From positions 28,110 through 77,457 of the forward strand of contig BRYA01000292.1 of NCBI GenBank assembly GCA_030267965.1: a stretch of 49,348 bases of DNA, in the 5' to 3' direction. The stretch comes from Triparma columacea (Eukaryota; Sar; Bolidophyceae; Parmales; Triparmaceae). Within the stretch, counting starts at the first letter, position 1, and every line of letters begins with the position of its first letter. The position numbers were made by a program, and so were the translations under genes. The notes under the pieces were generated by a model. It saw nothing but the letters and a program-made list of their open reading frames with translations. It had not been told where the DNA came from and did no database searches. Positions 31,968 to 41,240 of this stretch are shown piece by piece.

Positions 31968-34096
31968 TTACGGCAATTCCTCATCATCCGCTAGCAGGTT
32001 TTGTAGGTTGTCGGTGTAAGCGTCGAAGCCATCATCTTCATTTTCAACAATCTTCTTGAATTTCTCCTCCTCTTCCCTGCGTTGTGGCGGGTAAGGGCTA
32101 TGCGAAGGCGAGCGTGATAACGATTGATGCCTACCCCGCTCCGTCTCACCTCCTCTCCCTCTCCTCCTCAACCAGCCTTTTTTGGAACCTCTCCTCCTTC
32201 ATATTCCTCGCCAGAATCTTCTCCTCTTCATCCTTGGCCGCTTTCTCCTTTTCCTCCCTAATTCGTCGGCTAGCCTCCTCCTCCTCTTCTCTCTTCCTCT
32301 TCTCCACCATCTCGACCTTCTCCCTCTCCCTCCTCTCCTCCTCGATCCTAGCCTTATTCCTAGCTTCAACCTCCTCCTCCTTCTTCCTAATGTCCTCCTC
32401 TCTTTTTTCAATCTCCTGCGACAATCGGACCAGCGAAAGAAGATGACGAGCGAGTTGCAGTTTAGAATGACGTGACGAAGGCATTTTGACGATTTTCGCT
32501 ACCCTCCCACTTTCTCACCTCCTTCGTTCTCCCCCCATCTGCTCCCGCCACAACAATCCCTACCGCAGCCGCCCCTAAACCTCCAATCGTACCCACCAAC
32601 CCCATTCCTCCCTTGTCGCCGTCACTGTTCACCGCATCCAAAGCTCTCTTTTCCTCCAATCTCTCCTGCTCCTCCTTTCTAGCTCTCCTGTCCTCCTCAT
32701 TGCTTCTCTCCCTCTCCCTCCTTACTTCCTCTCGCCTCCTCTTGTCTTCCTCAACCTTCTTCATCCTCTCCACCCTTACTTCTTCCCTCCTCATCTCTTG
32801 CTCCTTAATCTTCATTATCCTATCATCCTCCGCCATAACCCTCCTCCTCTCCCCCTCCTCCATCTCCCTTTTCTCTTCCTCAGCCTCCCTCCTATTTTTG
32901 TCCTCCTCCAACCTAGCGCTCTCAACTAACCCCTCCTCAAACTCCACCTCCTCGATTGTCCTGATCGTACCATTCTCCTCCATCCTCCTCATCCTACCTA
33001 ACTCAACCTTCCCCCTCTCAAGTCTCTTCTTATACCTCTCCATCCTTTTCTTGTCATTGAGTAAATCCTTCGCAAACCTCTGGTCAACATCCCCCCATAC
33101 TTCCCCCGGCTCCATTTCCGCCTTCCACCCCTTCTCAAGTCCCTCCCCCGCCATGGCTGCCATAAGTACCCCCCCTGTAACCCCGTCGTTGAAAACTAAA
33201 AGTATACTCTCACCACCATACTGTGTCTCTAACACTGACATGAGCTGACGTAACCTTACCATAACGTCCGAGAGAACCTCGCTAGGTGTACCGTCCTCTT
33301 TCTCCGGTACCCTACCACCTTCCTCGTCTAGTGCTAGTAGTCCTAGACTTGTCGTGTTTAAAGGGAGACCGTTGTATAACCCGGCACCTCTACCGTCCAT
33401 GAATGTGAACTCAGGGACGACGCGGTCGCGACCTAGGTGGAGGGATTGTGATATTTGGTTTGATGTGTCTATCGCTGCTGCTGATAGTGGGTGTTTTATA
33501 ATCGTCGGTGGGTTGAGACGGAGGAGTGAGATTGATGATTCTATCTCTGCGACACCTGCCTTACTCATTATGTTACCCTCGACACGGTTGGTTAGGAATA
33601 GAGGGTTACTCTCTAACACGTTGCTCTCCTCCTTCTCGGTTGTACCGGCGCGTATTATTGTGTACTTGTTGGACCAGATGTAATTATCAGGAACAGGGAA
33701 TGGGAATAGACTTGCTTTTGCTACCTCAGGTCTTGCGGTTATCGCAATTAGTGGCAAACTTGACGTTACTAAGAAGGTGCGCCTATTAGATACCCTATTA
33801 GATACATGAGTACTAGAAGATGTAGAAGATAGGCTACTAGATTTGTCCCCCTGCTCCTCCCCCCCCTCTTCCCCCTCTCTTGGCCCTCCAGTCCGCAACG
33901 ACGTGGTCACACTCCTCGCTGAAGCACAGCACGTGGCTCCTCTTGTCCAACGGAACCACGTCCTGCCCTGCCTCCTAGCATGCCTTCTAGATACTTCGAG
34001 TTTTGATGGGGGGTGGTTGTATGATATAGAGGGTATTATATGGTATATTATTGTGATAATTACAATACGATAAACGTAGGAATTCCATATATACAT
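31968..34096 (-). CDS. Thylakoid-lumen-type degenerate histidine-phosphatase-like protein with long coiled coil
   Basis: Predicted 650-residue protein. Exons are 34096-32519, 32415-32150 and 32076-31968, all in phase. The N-terminus starts with a hydrophobic stretch (VYRIVIITIIYHIIPSIS) that may be a signal peptide, then an Arg/Ser/Thr-rich transit-like region. SNRRTFLVTSSLPLIAITA follows, with a cleavage motif AKA, a textbook twin-arginine thylakoid signal. The next 220 residues resemble the histidine phosphatase superfamily: YTIIRAGTTEKE stands where RHG is expected, NRVEGNIMSKAG follows, then FTFMDGRGAGLYNG and LVFNDGVTGG in place of the second-histidine motif. Both catalytic histidines seem to be missing, so it is probably not a phosphatase. 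About 300 residues of highly charged coiled coil follow, interrupted by a glycine-rich hydrophobic stretch (GLVGTIGGLGAAAVGIVVAG). Confidence 0.72.
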
Positions 34097-34314
34097 TTAG
34101 AATGTGATAAAATGCACGATAAAGGGAGAATATTCAGGGGGAGAAACTTCCCAGCTTTTTCTTCTCTCGTCGAAAAAGTAGAATAAAAATACACTCCTCT
34201 CTGAATATTCGCTTGTCTACGTCACATCGTAATAATCTTATCCCCCCCCTTCCCTCCCCCCCCACACCCCCCCAAATTTCCCCTACGTATCTCCCATCAT
34301 GTTTCCCTTCATGT

Positions 34315-35551
34315 TCATCTTTTCTCTTCAAAGTCCATTAATCTCTTCGTCAGTGCTTTAGCGTTCCCTTGTATATCAAGTCCTCTTTCCTTAAGTGCTT
34401 CCTTAAGTAGTGCTGGTTTCATCTTTTTGATGGTTATCTTATCGAGTTTTGGAGGACCTGAGGTAGACGATGATGATGATGATGACTTGTTGGCAGCTGC
34501 AACGCGAGCCTTCTGCTTATCAATCTAGTTATAGAGGGTAAGAGTTGGGGGAGGGGGGAGGGAAGGGATATACTGGGTGAGTACCTTTCCAAAAAGGTTT
34601 TTCCACGTGTTGTTGACCCCTAAAAAGTTTTTGTTACACCTCTACCTGATGACCCCCCCCCCCCGTCCCCCCCTCCACCTCGCATCCTCTTACCTCCTTC
34701 TGTGTTTCCTCCTCTAATCTTTTCTTCTCCTCCTCCTTCTCCTTCGCTTCCGCCCTCCTCCTCTTAACTTCCTCAAGTCTGGCCATGTCCTTCTTATACT
34801 CCTCCGTAAGTCCCTGCTCATGCCTCTTCCTGTACCTCGCCGCAGCGGCCTCCTTCTCAGCCGCCTCCCTCTCCCTGCGCGTCTGGGGCGCAGCGGCGGC
34901 GGAGTTCATGTCCTTGATCTTAATGTTACGAGTTGAGACTGCGTTCGGGTTGCTCGTCTCAATCAGCCCGCTCGCGCCCTTGCGCTTTGCCTCGGGCTCC
35001 GAGTCCTCGTACTCCTCACCCCCGACTGACAGACCCCTAACACCAGCCTCCATGGCCTCCCTCTCCGCCTTAGCCTTTGCCCCCTCAGTCCCTTGTTCGT
35101 CCCCCCCTCCTGTGGTCTCGCCCTCACCCTCGCCGCCCTCATCGTCGCTGTCAGCCCTCCGTGCGTTACGGGCCTTCTCGTAAGCGTCGATTCGGGCGTT
35201 GTTTATCTCGATCTCCTCGGCTGACTGTGCCGTGAACTTCTTACCACCACCACGACCGCCGTGACCACCGCGTTTACCCTTTCCTTTATCACTGGTTTGG
35301 GTGATTTAGATGGTGTGGATGGAATTTGATTGTTGTTATATGTGTTAGAGTTTGATGATGATGATAATTAGTGATTTGAACGTCATTAAATGGCATTAAA
35401 TGGGTTACGGGTCGGGGAAGTGTTTTAAGAGGGTCAATTATTTACTGATTACGTCACTTTATGGCGTATTTAGTTTCGTATATAGTATGTTAATGATATA
35501 CAAATTGTGTGCATAATGTTGATATCGTAAATTATCCACTTACCGTCCCAT
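34315..35551 (-). CDS. PP28/PDAP1-family phosphoprotein with C-terminal SAP domain
   Basis: Predicted 271-residue protein. Exon 1 is 8 nt (35551-35544), exon 2 is 35291-34694 and exon 3 is 34524-34315; phases close. Exon 1 plus exon 2 give MGRDKGKGKRGGHGGRGGGKKF, matching the Gly/Lys-rich start of the 28-kDa heat- and acid-stable phosphoprotein family. The family core is in exon 2: KRKGASGLIETSNPNAVSTR, a SRREREA-like segment (TRREREAAEKEAAAARYRKRH) and DMARLEEVKRRRAEA. Exon 3 adds a serine run and KMKPALLKEALKERGLDIQGNAKALTKRLMDF, which has the helix-loop-helix spacing of a SAP domain (nucleic-acid binding). PP28 proteins are casein kinase substrates reported to bind RNA or growth factors. 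The SAP addition is unusual to my knowledge and suggests a nuclear RNA/DNA role. Confidence 0.88.
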
Positions 35552-35754
35552 GTTTGAAGATGTTTTGAAGCCAGAAATGAGGGCAAATTCCGAGAGCAGA
35601 GAACTGCTTTTATGAAATTTTAATCCTTTCCTTTTGTTTTGGCTCATCTATACCTCCGACCTGTTGTTAGCTACCTATTGTTTGGTGTCCGCGGATTACC
35701 CAGCCCCGAGGGGTCAAGTTGCGCCTGTTTGGAGAAAGGTGTGGTAGAGTGCCC
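35552..35754. promoter_or_regulatory. Divergent promoter region, PP28-SAP and LRR genes
   Basis: These 203 bp separate the divergent start codons. The sequence is moderately AT-rich with no clear TATA box. Promoters for both genes are inferred from layout only. Confidence 0.35.
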
Positions 35755-38377
35755 ATGCCTTTTTTGATATATATTGCAATCATCGCGGCTCTGGGGTCGC
35801 TGGTTGTTGGGGCCGAAGGGGCTAAGTTGTCCGACTATGCGACGAACGTAAGCCGGACGGAGCTCACCTTGGGTGAAGTTTGGGACGATGTCCAACAAGC
35901 CTGGGTTTGTCCTGTGGAGGAAGGTGATCTCTCCGACTTGAAGGGCATGAAGCAGCTCGAAGTGCTCCGCGTGACGTGGTCGTGCCGCAATGTTATAATG
36001 GGAGATTTGGCTGACTTGCAGGATTTGACTAAGTTAAGAGAGTTAGACTTGGGCGGGCTCGCACTTGTGACAGGCGACCTTTCTTCTGTCGAGGGCCTGA
36101 CGAGCTTAACGTACCTAGACTTGAGAGGGCTCGCACTTGTGACAGGCGACCTTTCTTCTGTCGAGGGCCTGACGAGCTTAACGTACCTAGACTTGAGAGG
36201 GCTCGCACTTGTGACAGGCGACCTTTCTTCTGTCGAGGTTGTGACGAGCTTAGATTTCCTAGACTTGCGCTCAACCAGCATTTCCGGCACACTTTCAACG
36301 TCTCTCATTGCTCGCTGCTCAACATCAATATTATGTCTAATAACCCCTGCTCCAATGATGTGCGGCGAGGGACAAAGACTCGTTGGCTTGATTTGCGAGC
36401 CTTGCCAGAACTGCGCTGCTAACGGAGAGTGTCACTTTGGCATGGATGAAAGTGACTACTTCTGCGAGAGTTGTCCCATCGACAGTTACAAACTTGGGTC
36501 TCAGTGTACCCAATGCTACGCTGGCAGTGCCACAGTGTTAATCGCTCCGATATTGGGCGTTCTCTGTATCNNNNNNNNNNNNNNNNNNNNNNNNNNNNNN
36601 NNNNNNNNNNNNNNNNNNNNNNNNNNNNNNNNNNNNNNNNNNNNNNNNNNNNNNNNNNNNNNNNNNNNNNNNNNNNNNNNNNNNNNNNNNNNNNNNNNNN
36701 NNNNNNNNNNNNNNNNNNNNNNNNNNNNNNNNNNNNNNNNNNNNNNNNNNNNNNNNNNNNNNNNNNNNNNNNNNNNNNNNNNNNNNNNNNNNNNNNNNNN
36801 NNNNNNNNNNNNNNNNNNNNNNNNNNNNNNNNNNNNNNNNNNNNNNNNNNNNNNNNNNNNNNNNNNNNNNNNNNNNNNNNNNNNNNNNNNNNNNNNNNNN
36901 NNNNNNNNNNNNNNNNNNNNNNNNNNNNNNNNNNNNNNNNNNNNNNNNNNNNNNNNNNNNNNNNNNNNNNNNNNNNNNNNNNNNNNNNNNNNNNNNNNNN
37001 NNNNNNNNNNNNNNNNNNNNNNNNNNNNNNNNNNNNNNNNNNNNNNNNNNNNNNNNNNNNNNNNNNNNNNNNNNNNNNNNNNNNNNNNNNNNNNNNNNNN
37101 NNNNNNNNNNNNNNNNNNNNNNNNNNNNNNNNNNNNNNNNNNNNNNNNNNNNNNNNNNNNNNNNNNNNNNNNNNNNNNNNNNNNNNNNNNNNNNNNNNNN
37201 NNNNNNNNNNNNNNNNNNNNNNNNNNNNNNNNNNNNNNNNNNNNNNNNNNNNNNNNNNNNNNNNNNNNNNNNNNNNNNNNNNNNNNNNNNNNNNNNNNNN
37301 NNNNNNNNNNNNNNNNNNNNNNNNNNNNNNNNNNNNNNNNNNNNNNNNNNNNNNNNNNNNNNNNNNNNNNNNNNNNNNNNATGGGTTGAAGGAAGGCCCC
37401 ACAAGTGGGTCGTCCACACTTTCTGCGCTCTGTGGCTGTTGCTCCTCGTTTACTCATCGTCAAAGATGTTCGGAGGGAGCTTCAGGGAAGTGAGAGAAAG
37501 GCTCTCCTCCCAGCGAAGTAGGGTAAACAGTGCCTATAGTGACAATGGTGAAAGGGCTGGTGAACTCTTTGACGAAATGATCACTGAAGATAACGTGGTC
37601 GCCAAAATGGGATCAAGGAGGAAGATCAAGGACATGTTTGCGAATTCGTCATTAGAGGAAGAGAAGGTTCGATGGTCCCTGGCAGCGGGAGAAGAAAAAT
37701 TGACGTGGCTTGGCTACGTCATTGTCGGCATCAAGGTGATCTTTGGTGGCATTTTAGCCGCCCTTCTTATTTGGGCAACCATTTTCTATAGTTGTGTCTT
37801 CCGCATCGCGTTGATATCACTCCAAGTCCTGGCTGTCCTATCCTGGGTAAGGGTTGAGTGGGGGTACGGGTTCAAAGACTCCTATCGAAGACTGATGGGA
37901 TGTTACCATGGGGGCGAGCAAGATAATGGAGCCAGCGATGGAGCCAACGACAAAGACGAAATCGAACTTGCTGAAAACCCGCTACACCAAGAAGAGAAGA
38001 GCACAAAGGGGGGAGGGGAGGGTGGGGGAGGGAAGGATATTGATGGTGAGGATGAGGAGGAGGTGAAGGAGGAGGAGGAGGAAGAGGAGTTGGAGGAAGT
38101 GAAAATTGAGGAAGTGAAAATGGAGGTGGAGGGGGAGGAAGAGGAAAAGGAAGAGGACGGGATGGATGGAAGGGGGGGGACTACGAGGGGAGACGCAAAA
38201 GTCGCAGAAATCATGAATAGAGCTGCCCCGTTCATAAAGAAGATCAACAAGAGAAGGACGACAAAGATTCCACAGAGAACCCAACAAGGGGTGCAGGAGA
38301 AGGGAGAGGAACAAGCAGAACGTTGTAAAGAGAGAGAAAATGAAGAGGAACAAGACGTGCCAGAAAATGTGGAATGA
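35755..38377 (+). CDS. LRR membrane protein, interrupted by assembly gap
   Basis: The 5' part (35755-36570) starts with a signal peptide (MPFLIYIAIIAALGSLVVGA). It continues with about five leucine-rich repeats of 24 residues (TSLTYLDLRGLALVTGDLSS type), then a cysteine-rich region with CEPCQNC, CESC and CTQC spacing like EGF/TNFR-type modules. Then 810 unknown bases follow. The 3' part (37382-38377) is open from the gap edge: WVVHTFCALWLLLLVY, a basic region, a further pair of hydrophobic segments (WLGYVIVGIKVIFGGILAALLIW and FRIALISLQVLAVLSWV), then a Glu/Lys-rich cytoplasmic tail. That both halves belong to one gene is inferred from strand, domain order and gap size; the frame through the gap cannot be verified. 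The open frame before 35755 has only a TTG start. No kinase domain is visible in the sequenced parts. Confidence 0.65.
36055..36238 (+). repeat. 72-bp tandem repeat encoding leucine-rich repeats
   Basis: Two essentially identical 72-bp units start at 36055 and 36127, and a third starts at 36199 and diverges after about 39 bp. Each encodes one 24-residue LRR. Identity at synonymous sites indicates recent duplication or gene conversion. Confidence 0.92.
36571..37380. other. Assembly gap (810 N)
   Basis: A continuous run of undetermined bases. It sits inside or between LRR-protein segments. The adjacent 72-bp repeats, and probable further repeats in the gap, are a likely cause. Confidence 0.99.
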
Positions 38378-38630
38378 AGTATTTATAATAAAAATGTGAA
38401 CCCTGTTGTAAGGACAAATAAGGTTAATTTCGCGCTCTACAAATTAATTGCAATTCTGCGCCGGACAGATATATATATTTACAGCACGCCCATGAAATTG
38501 TATCAGTGTTTATGCGTAATTGATGCTGCTAAATTGGCACACCTTGGAGCTCCTTCGCTTATCATTGTCTCGCAAATAATCTAAATTCCGAAGAAATCAC
38601 AAAACCATCCCATTTATTGTTTTCTTCATT
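38378..38630. other. AT-rich intergenic region
   Basis: About 250 bp of moderately AT-rich sequence after the LRR gene stop and before the zinc-binding protein gene, with a short (AT)n-like stretch near 38469-38478. I see no gene or RNA structure in it. Confidence 0.4.
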
Positions 38631-39182
38631 ATGCCCCCGGAGGTCATAGATCTGTGCACTGCCAGCCCAAATGCAGAATCTCCTAGTAAGAAACGCCGTC
38701 GCATCGAGTCTCCAAAGCGTGTCTCAATGGACATGGCCTCAGTTCAGCAGAGGAGATTCGCCCTCCAGAAGCGACACCAGGAGGAGACCAGAGAATTGGA
38801 AGAACGGCAAGCTAAGGAAACCGACCAATTAGAGCATGATATAGAGGCGGAGGTAGAATCCGTCAAAAACGCATCCAGTAAGATGGGTGGCTTGGCTTGC
38901 GTAGAGTGCGGGGAAGTTCCTGCAGACTACTTTGCTTGTAAAAGCTGCGCAGGCAGAGTGTGCAAGGAGCACGAAAGTCACGAGACGAAATGCTATGAGT
39001 GTGGCTCGGTGTATTGCAGCCCTTGCAGATACGAGTTGGCTGATTTGTGCGGAGTGTGCGGGGATGCGGGGATACTGCATTGTTGTGATACTATCACGGT
39101 CATGCCATGTGGGGCGATAACAAGAGGTGACTGCTATTCCTACCACGTCAAGTCATGCCATTGTCAGAAAAGTAGGTGGTGA
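38631..39182 (+). CDS. Cysteine-rich zinc-binding protein with SUMO-interaction motif
   Basis: Predicted 183-residue single-exon protein. It begins MPPEVIDLCTASP; VIDLC preceded by an acid fits a SUMO-interaction motif. SPSKKRRRIESPKR follows and looks like a nuclear localisation signal. The middle is a charged helix (RFALQKRHQEETRELEERQAKE), probably coiled coil. The C-terminal 95 residues contain about 17 Cys and several His in CxxC-type pairs (CVECGEVP, CKSCAGRVC, CYECGSVYCSPC, CGVCGDAG and HVKSCHC), consistent with two or three zinc sites of RING/B-box-like or related type. A complete RING consensus is not evident. A nuclear role in SUMO-dependent assembly or ubiquitination is inference. 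No named family is recognised. Confidence 0.75.
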   Translation: MPPEVIDLCTASPNAESPSKKRRRIESPKRVSMDMASVQQRRFALQKRHQEETRELEERQAKETDQLEHDIEAEVESVKNASSKMGGLACVECGEVPADYFACKSCAGRVCKEHESHETKCYECGSVYCSPCRYELADLCGVCGDAGILHCCDTITVMPCGAITRGDCYSYHVKSCHCQKSRW

Positions 39183-39657
39183 GCGATTCGAAAGGACGGA
39201 GAATTCCTCGTTTCTGGACAAGCTGTTATTAATCAAAGAAACCAATTAGAACTACAACGATAAGTTGTGATAAGATGGGAGCAAACTATGCAAGATAGGC
39301 CGTATTCGCCCTCCAATTCTAGCCATTTCGTGTAGCATTCCTGCTAAATTTAAACTGTTATTTCCTTTCTTTTCTTTCCTTTTTCTCTGCCAATGCCCAA
39401 TGCCCCTAGTGCCCAATCTTCTAAGCTTCCCCACTCTTCTATACAACAATATCTTCTTCTTTACAATCATATACATAATCAACAATACAATACAACATAC
39501 TCGACATCCAAATCTCGTCATAATCCTCATCATAATCCATTTTAAAACACATCGGCAGATTGGGATCCCCTAGACACCCTATTAACAACACTTATAAACG
39601 TTATATAGCATACACAAACACACATAAACACACATACGCACTAGCATCCTCATAAAA
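39183..39657. other. Intergenic region, no gene seen
   Basis: 475 bp between two plus-strand genes. It includes T/C-rich sequence (about 39345-39395) and a CA-rich stretch (cacaaacacacataaacacaca-like, 39610-39640) just before the METTL5-like start. A 93-codon minus-strand open frame (39252-39533) is of low complexity and not convincing. Confidence 0.4.
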
Positions 39658-39951
39658 ATGAAGTTAAAACACGTCCAATCCTCTCTCTCCTGTCTTACTC
39701 CCCACTTAGCCTTCCCCTCCCCGAACATTCGGCTAGAGCAGTACCCTACGAGCGTCGAGCTTGCCAGCCACCTAGCATGGTCGGCGTGGAATTTGGGGGA
39801 TATCGTTGAAATTGAGAGCGATTACGAGGAGGATTATGAAGAGGAGGAGGAGGGGGAGAGGAAGGAACTTGAAGATAAGGGGGAGGCTGAGGAGACGTCT
39901 GAAGGTGAGACTTATCCTTGGTATATGTTCACACAGTCAGTCGTCGAGCCT

Positions 39952-39987
<36 letters not shown>

Positions 39988-40592
39988 TCTCTCCCTCATA
40001 GCCATCTCTACTTATGTTTCCTAACTCATCCCCCCTCCCCTTCCCTCCCTCTCCCAAACTAGGTACCTCCGTTCTCGATCTCGGTTGCGGTACTGGTATC
40101 CTCGGTATATCCTCTTGTGTCGTTGGTGCGACCTCCTGCATATCCTTAGACGCCGACCCCTCCGCCCTCCAGGTCTGCCGTGAGAACGTAGAAAGGATGG
40201 ATATGACAGACATGTTCACCTTCATTGAGGCTACACTAAACTACGACCCACGAAACAAATCGGGGGGGACACAAGATGACGACGGACTTCCTTTGGATGA
40301 CAGGTGTGTGGACGTGGTGTTAACTAACCCACCGTTCGGTACTAAGAACAACGCGGGTATAGACATGGCGTTCTTAAAGGCGGCTTGTAGAATTGGGAGG
40401 AAGGCGGTTTACAGCTTCCATAAGAGCAGCACTAGGGATCACGTTATTAAAGAAATTGGGAAGTGGGGGTATGGAGGGGAGGTTAAAGCGGAAATGAAGT
40501 TTGATGTTGGGAAGATTTATAAATTCCATAAAAAGGGGAATGTGCAAATCGATGTCGACCTTATTAGGGTTGACCTTACGGGGAAGATTTGA
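39658..40592 (+). CDS. METTL5: METTL5-like N6-adenine rRNA methyltransferase
   Basis: Predicted 258-residue S-adenosylmethionine-dependent methyltransferase. Exon 1 is 39658-39904 and exon 2 is 40063-40592; the join restores EGTSVLDLGCGTGILGIS, the SAM-binding motif I. The N-terminus has LEQYPTSVELASHLAW, the landmark of METTL5 proteins, and motif IV is NPPFGTKNNAGIDMAFL, the adenine N6-methylation signature. SFHKSSTRDHV and FDVGKIYKFHKK also match. METTL5 modifies one adenosine in 18S rRNA together with TRMT112. An acidic insert of about 30 residues (DYEEDYEEEEEGERKE...) separates the N-terminal landmark from motif I and is longer than in typical members. No targeting signal is visible. Confidence 0.88.
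39951..39994 (+). repeat. (TC)n microsatellite in METTL5 intron
   Basis: About 40 bp of TC dinucleotides with one G interruption lie inside the only intron of the METTL5-like gene. They could serve as an extended polypyrimidine tract. Confidence 0.9.
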
Positions 40593-41240
40593 TGGGGGGG
40601 GGGGGGGGGGTTGGGCGGGTTGGGGTGGAAGGAGACAAGGGAATGGGGAGGGGGTGGAAATGTGATGAGCGTTTTGTTTCAAAGCTATAGTATTTTTAAT
40701 ATTAGGAGGAAGGCGACAGTACCAAGGGCGAATTGATGCTACGGATGTGCTGGCTTTTCTTTTGGTGCTGTGAGTAGGGAAGGCCAAATTGTGTTGCTTG
40801 GCTAAAATTGCACTGTGAGGAGATATTGCCGACTATTTAGCGTGTCACGATACCCTAACAACACGAAAAGAACCACCCGTAACACAAATTAATTGACAAA
40901 ACGCGGTGGCAAGGGATTTAAAAGTAGGACATCCCGAGGCTGGCCTTGTCCATAACTTCTTGGGACCCTTGGAGGAGTGGGGCTACGGAACGTGTGGTGA
41001 AGAGGTAAGTTGGGAGGGCGGGTGATCTGTGGAGGGGGGAGAGAGTGGGAGAAGTGGCGAAGGGATGGAGAAGGAGGGAGGAAGGAGGGAGGAAGGAGAC
41101 TCGAGGGACTTAACAGCGAGGATTTCTGGGGACTTTGGGGAAGAAAAAGGCCAAAATGAGCAACCCAAAAAAGAGCAAAATGGGCAAATGAGCAAAAATT
41201 CTCTGATTTTGGAAAATATTAATACGTGCACTTCAAGAAC
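40593..41240. other. Intergenic region with poly-G and GA-rich stretches
   Basis: Starts with a run of about 17 G (near 40594-40610) just after the METTL5-like stop. The last 250 bp before the giant gene are GA-rich (about 41030-41110, ggagggaggaaggagggagg-like). I see no coding region. The promoter of the giant gene should lie here. Confidence 0.4.

Noticed and set aside
36055..36238. CRISPR-like direct repeats
   Set aside because: The 72-bp units are contiguous, in frame and encode leucine-rich repeats; there are no spacers.
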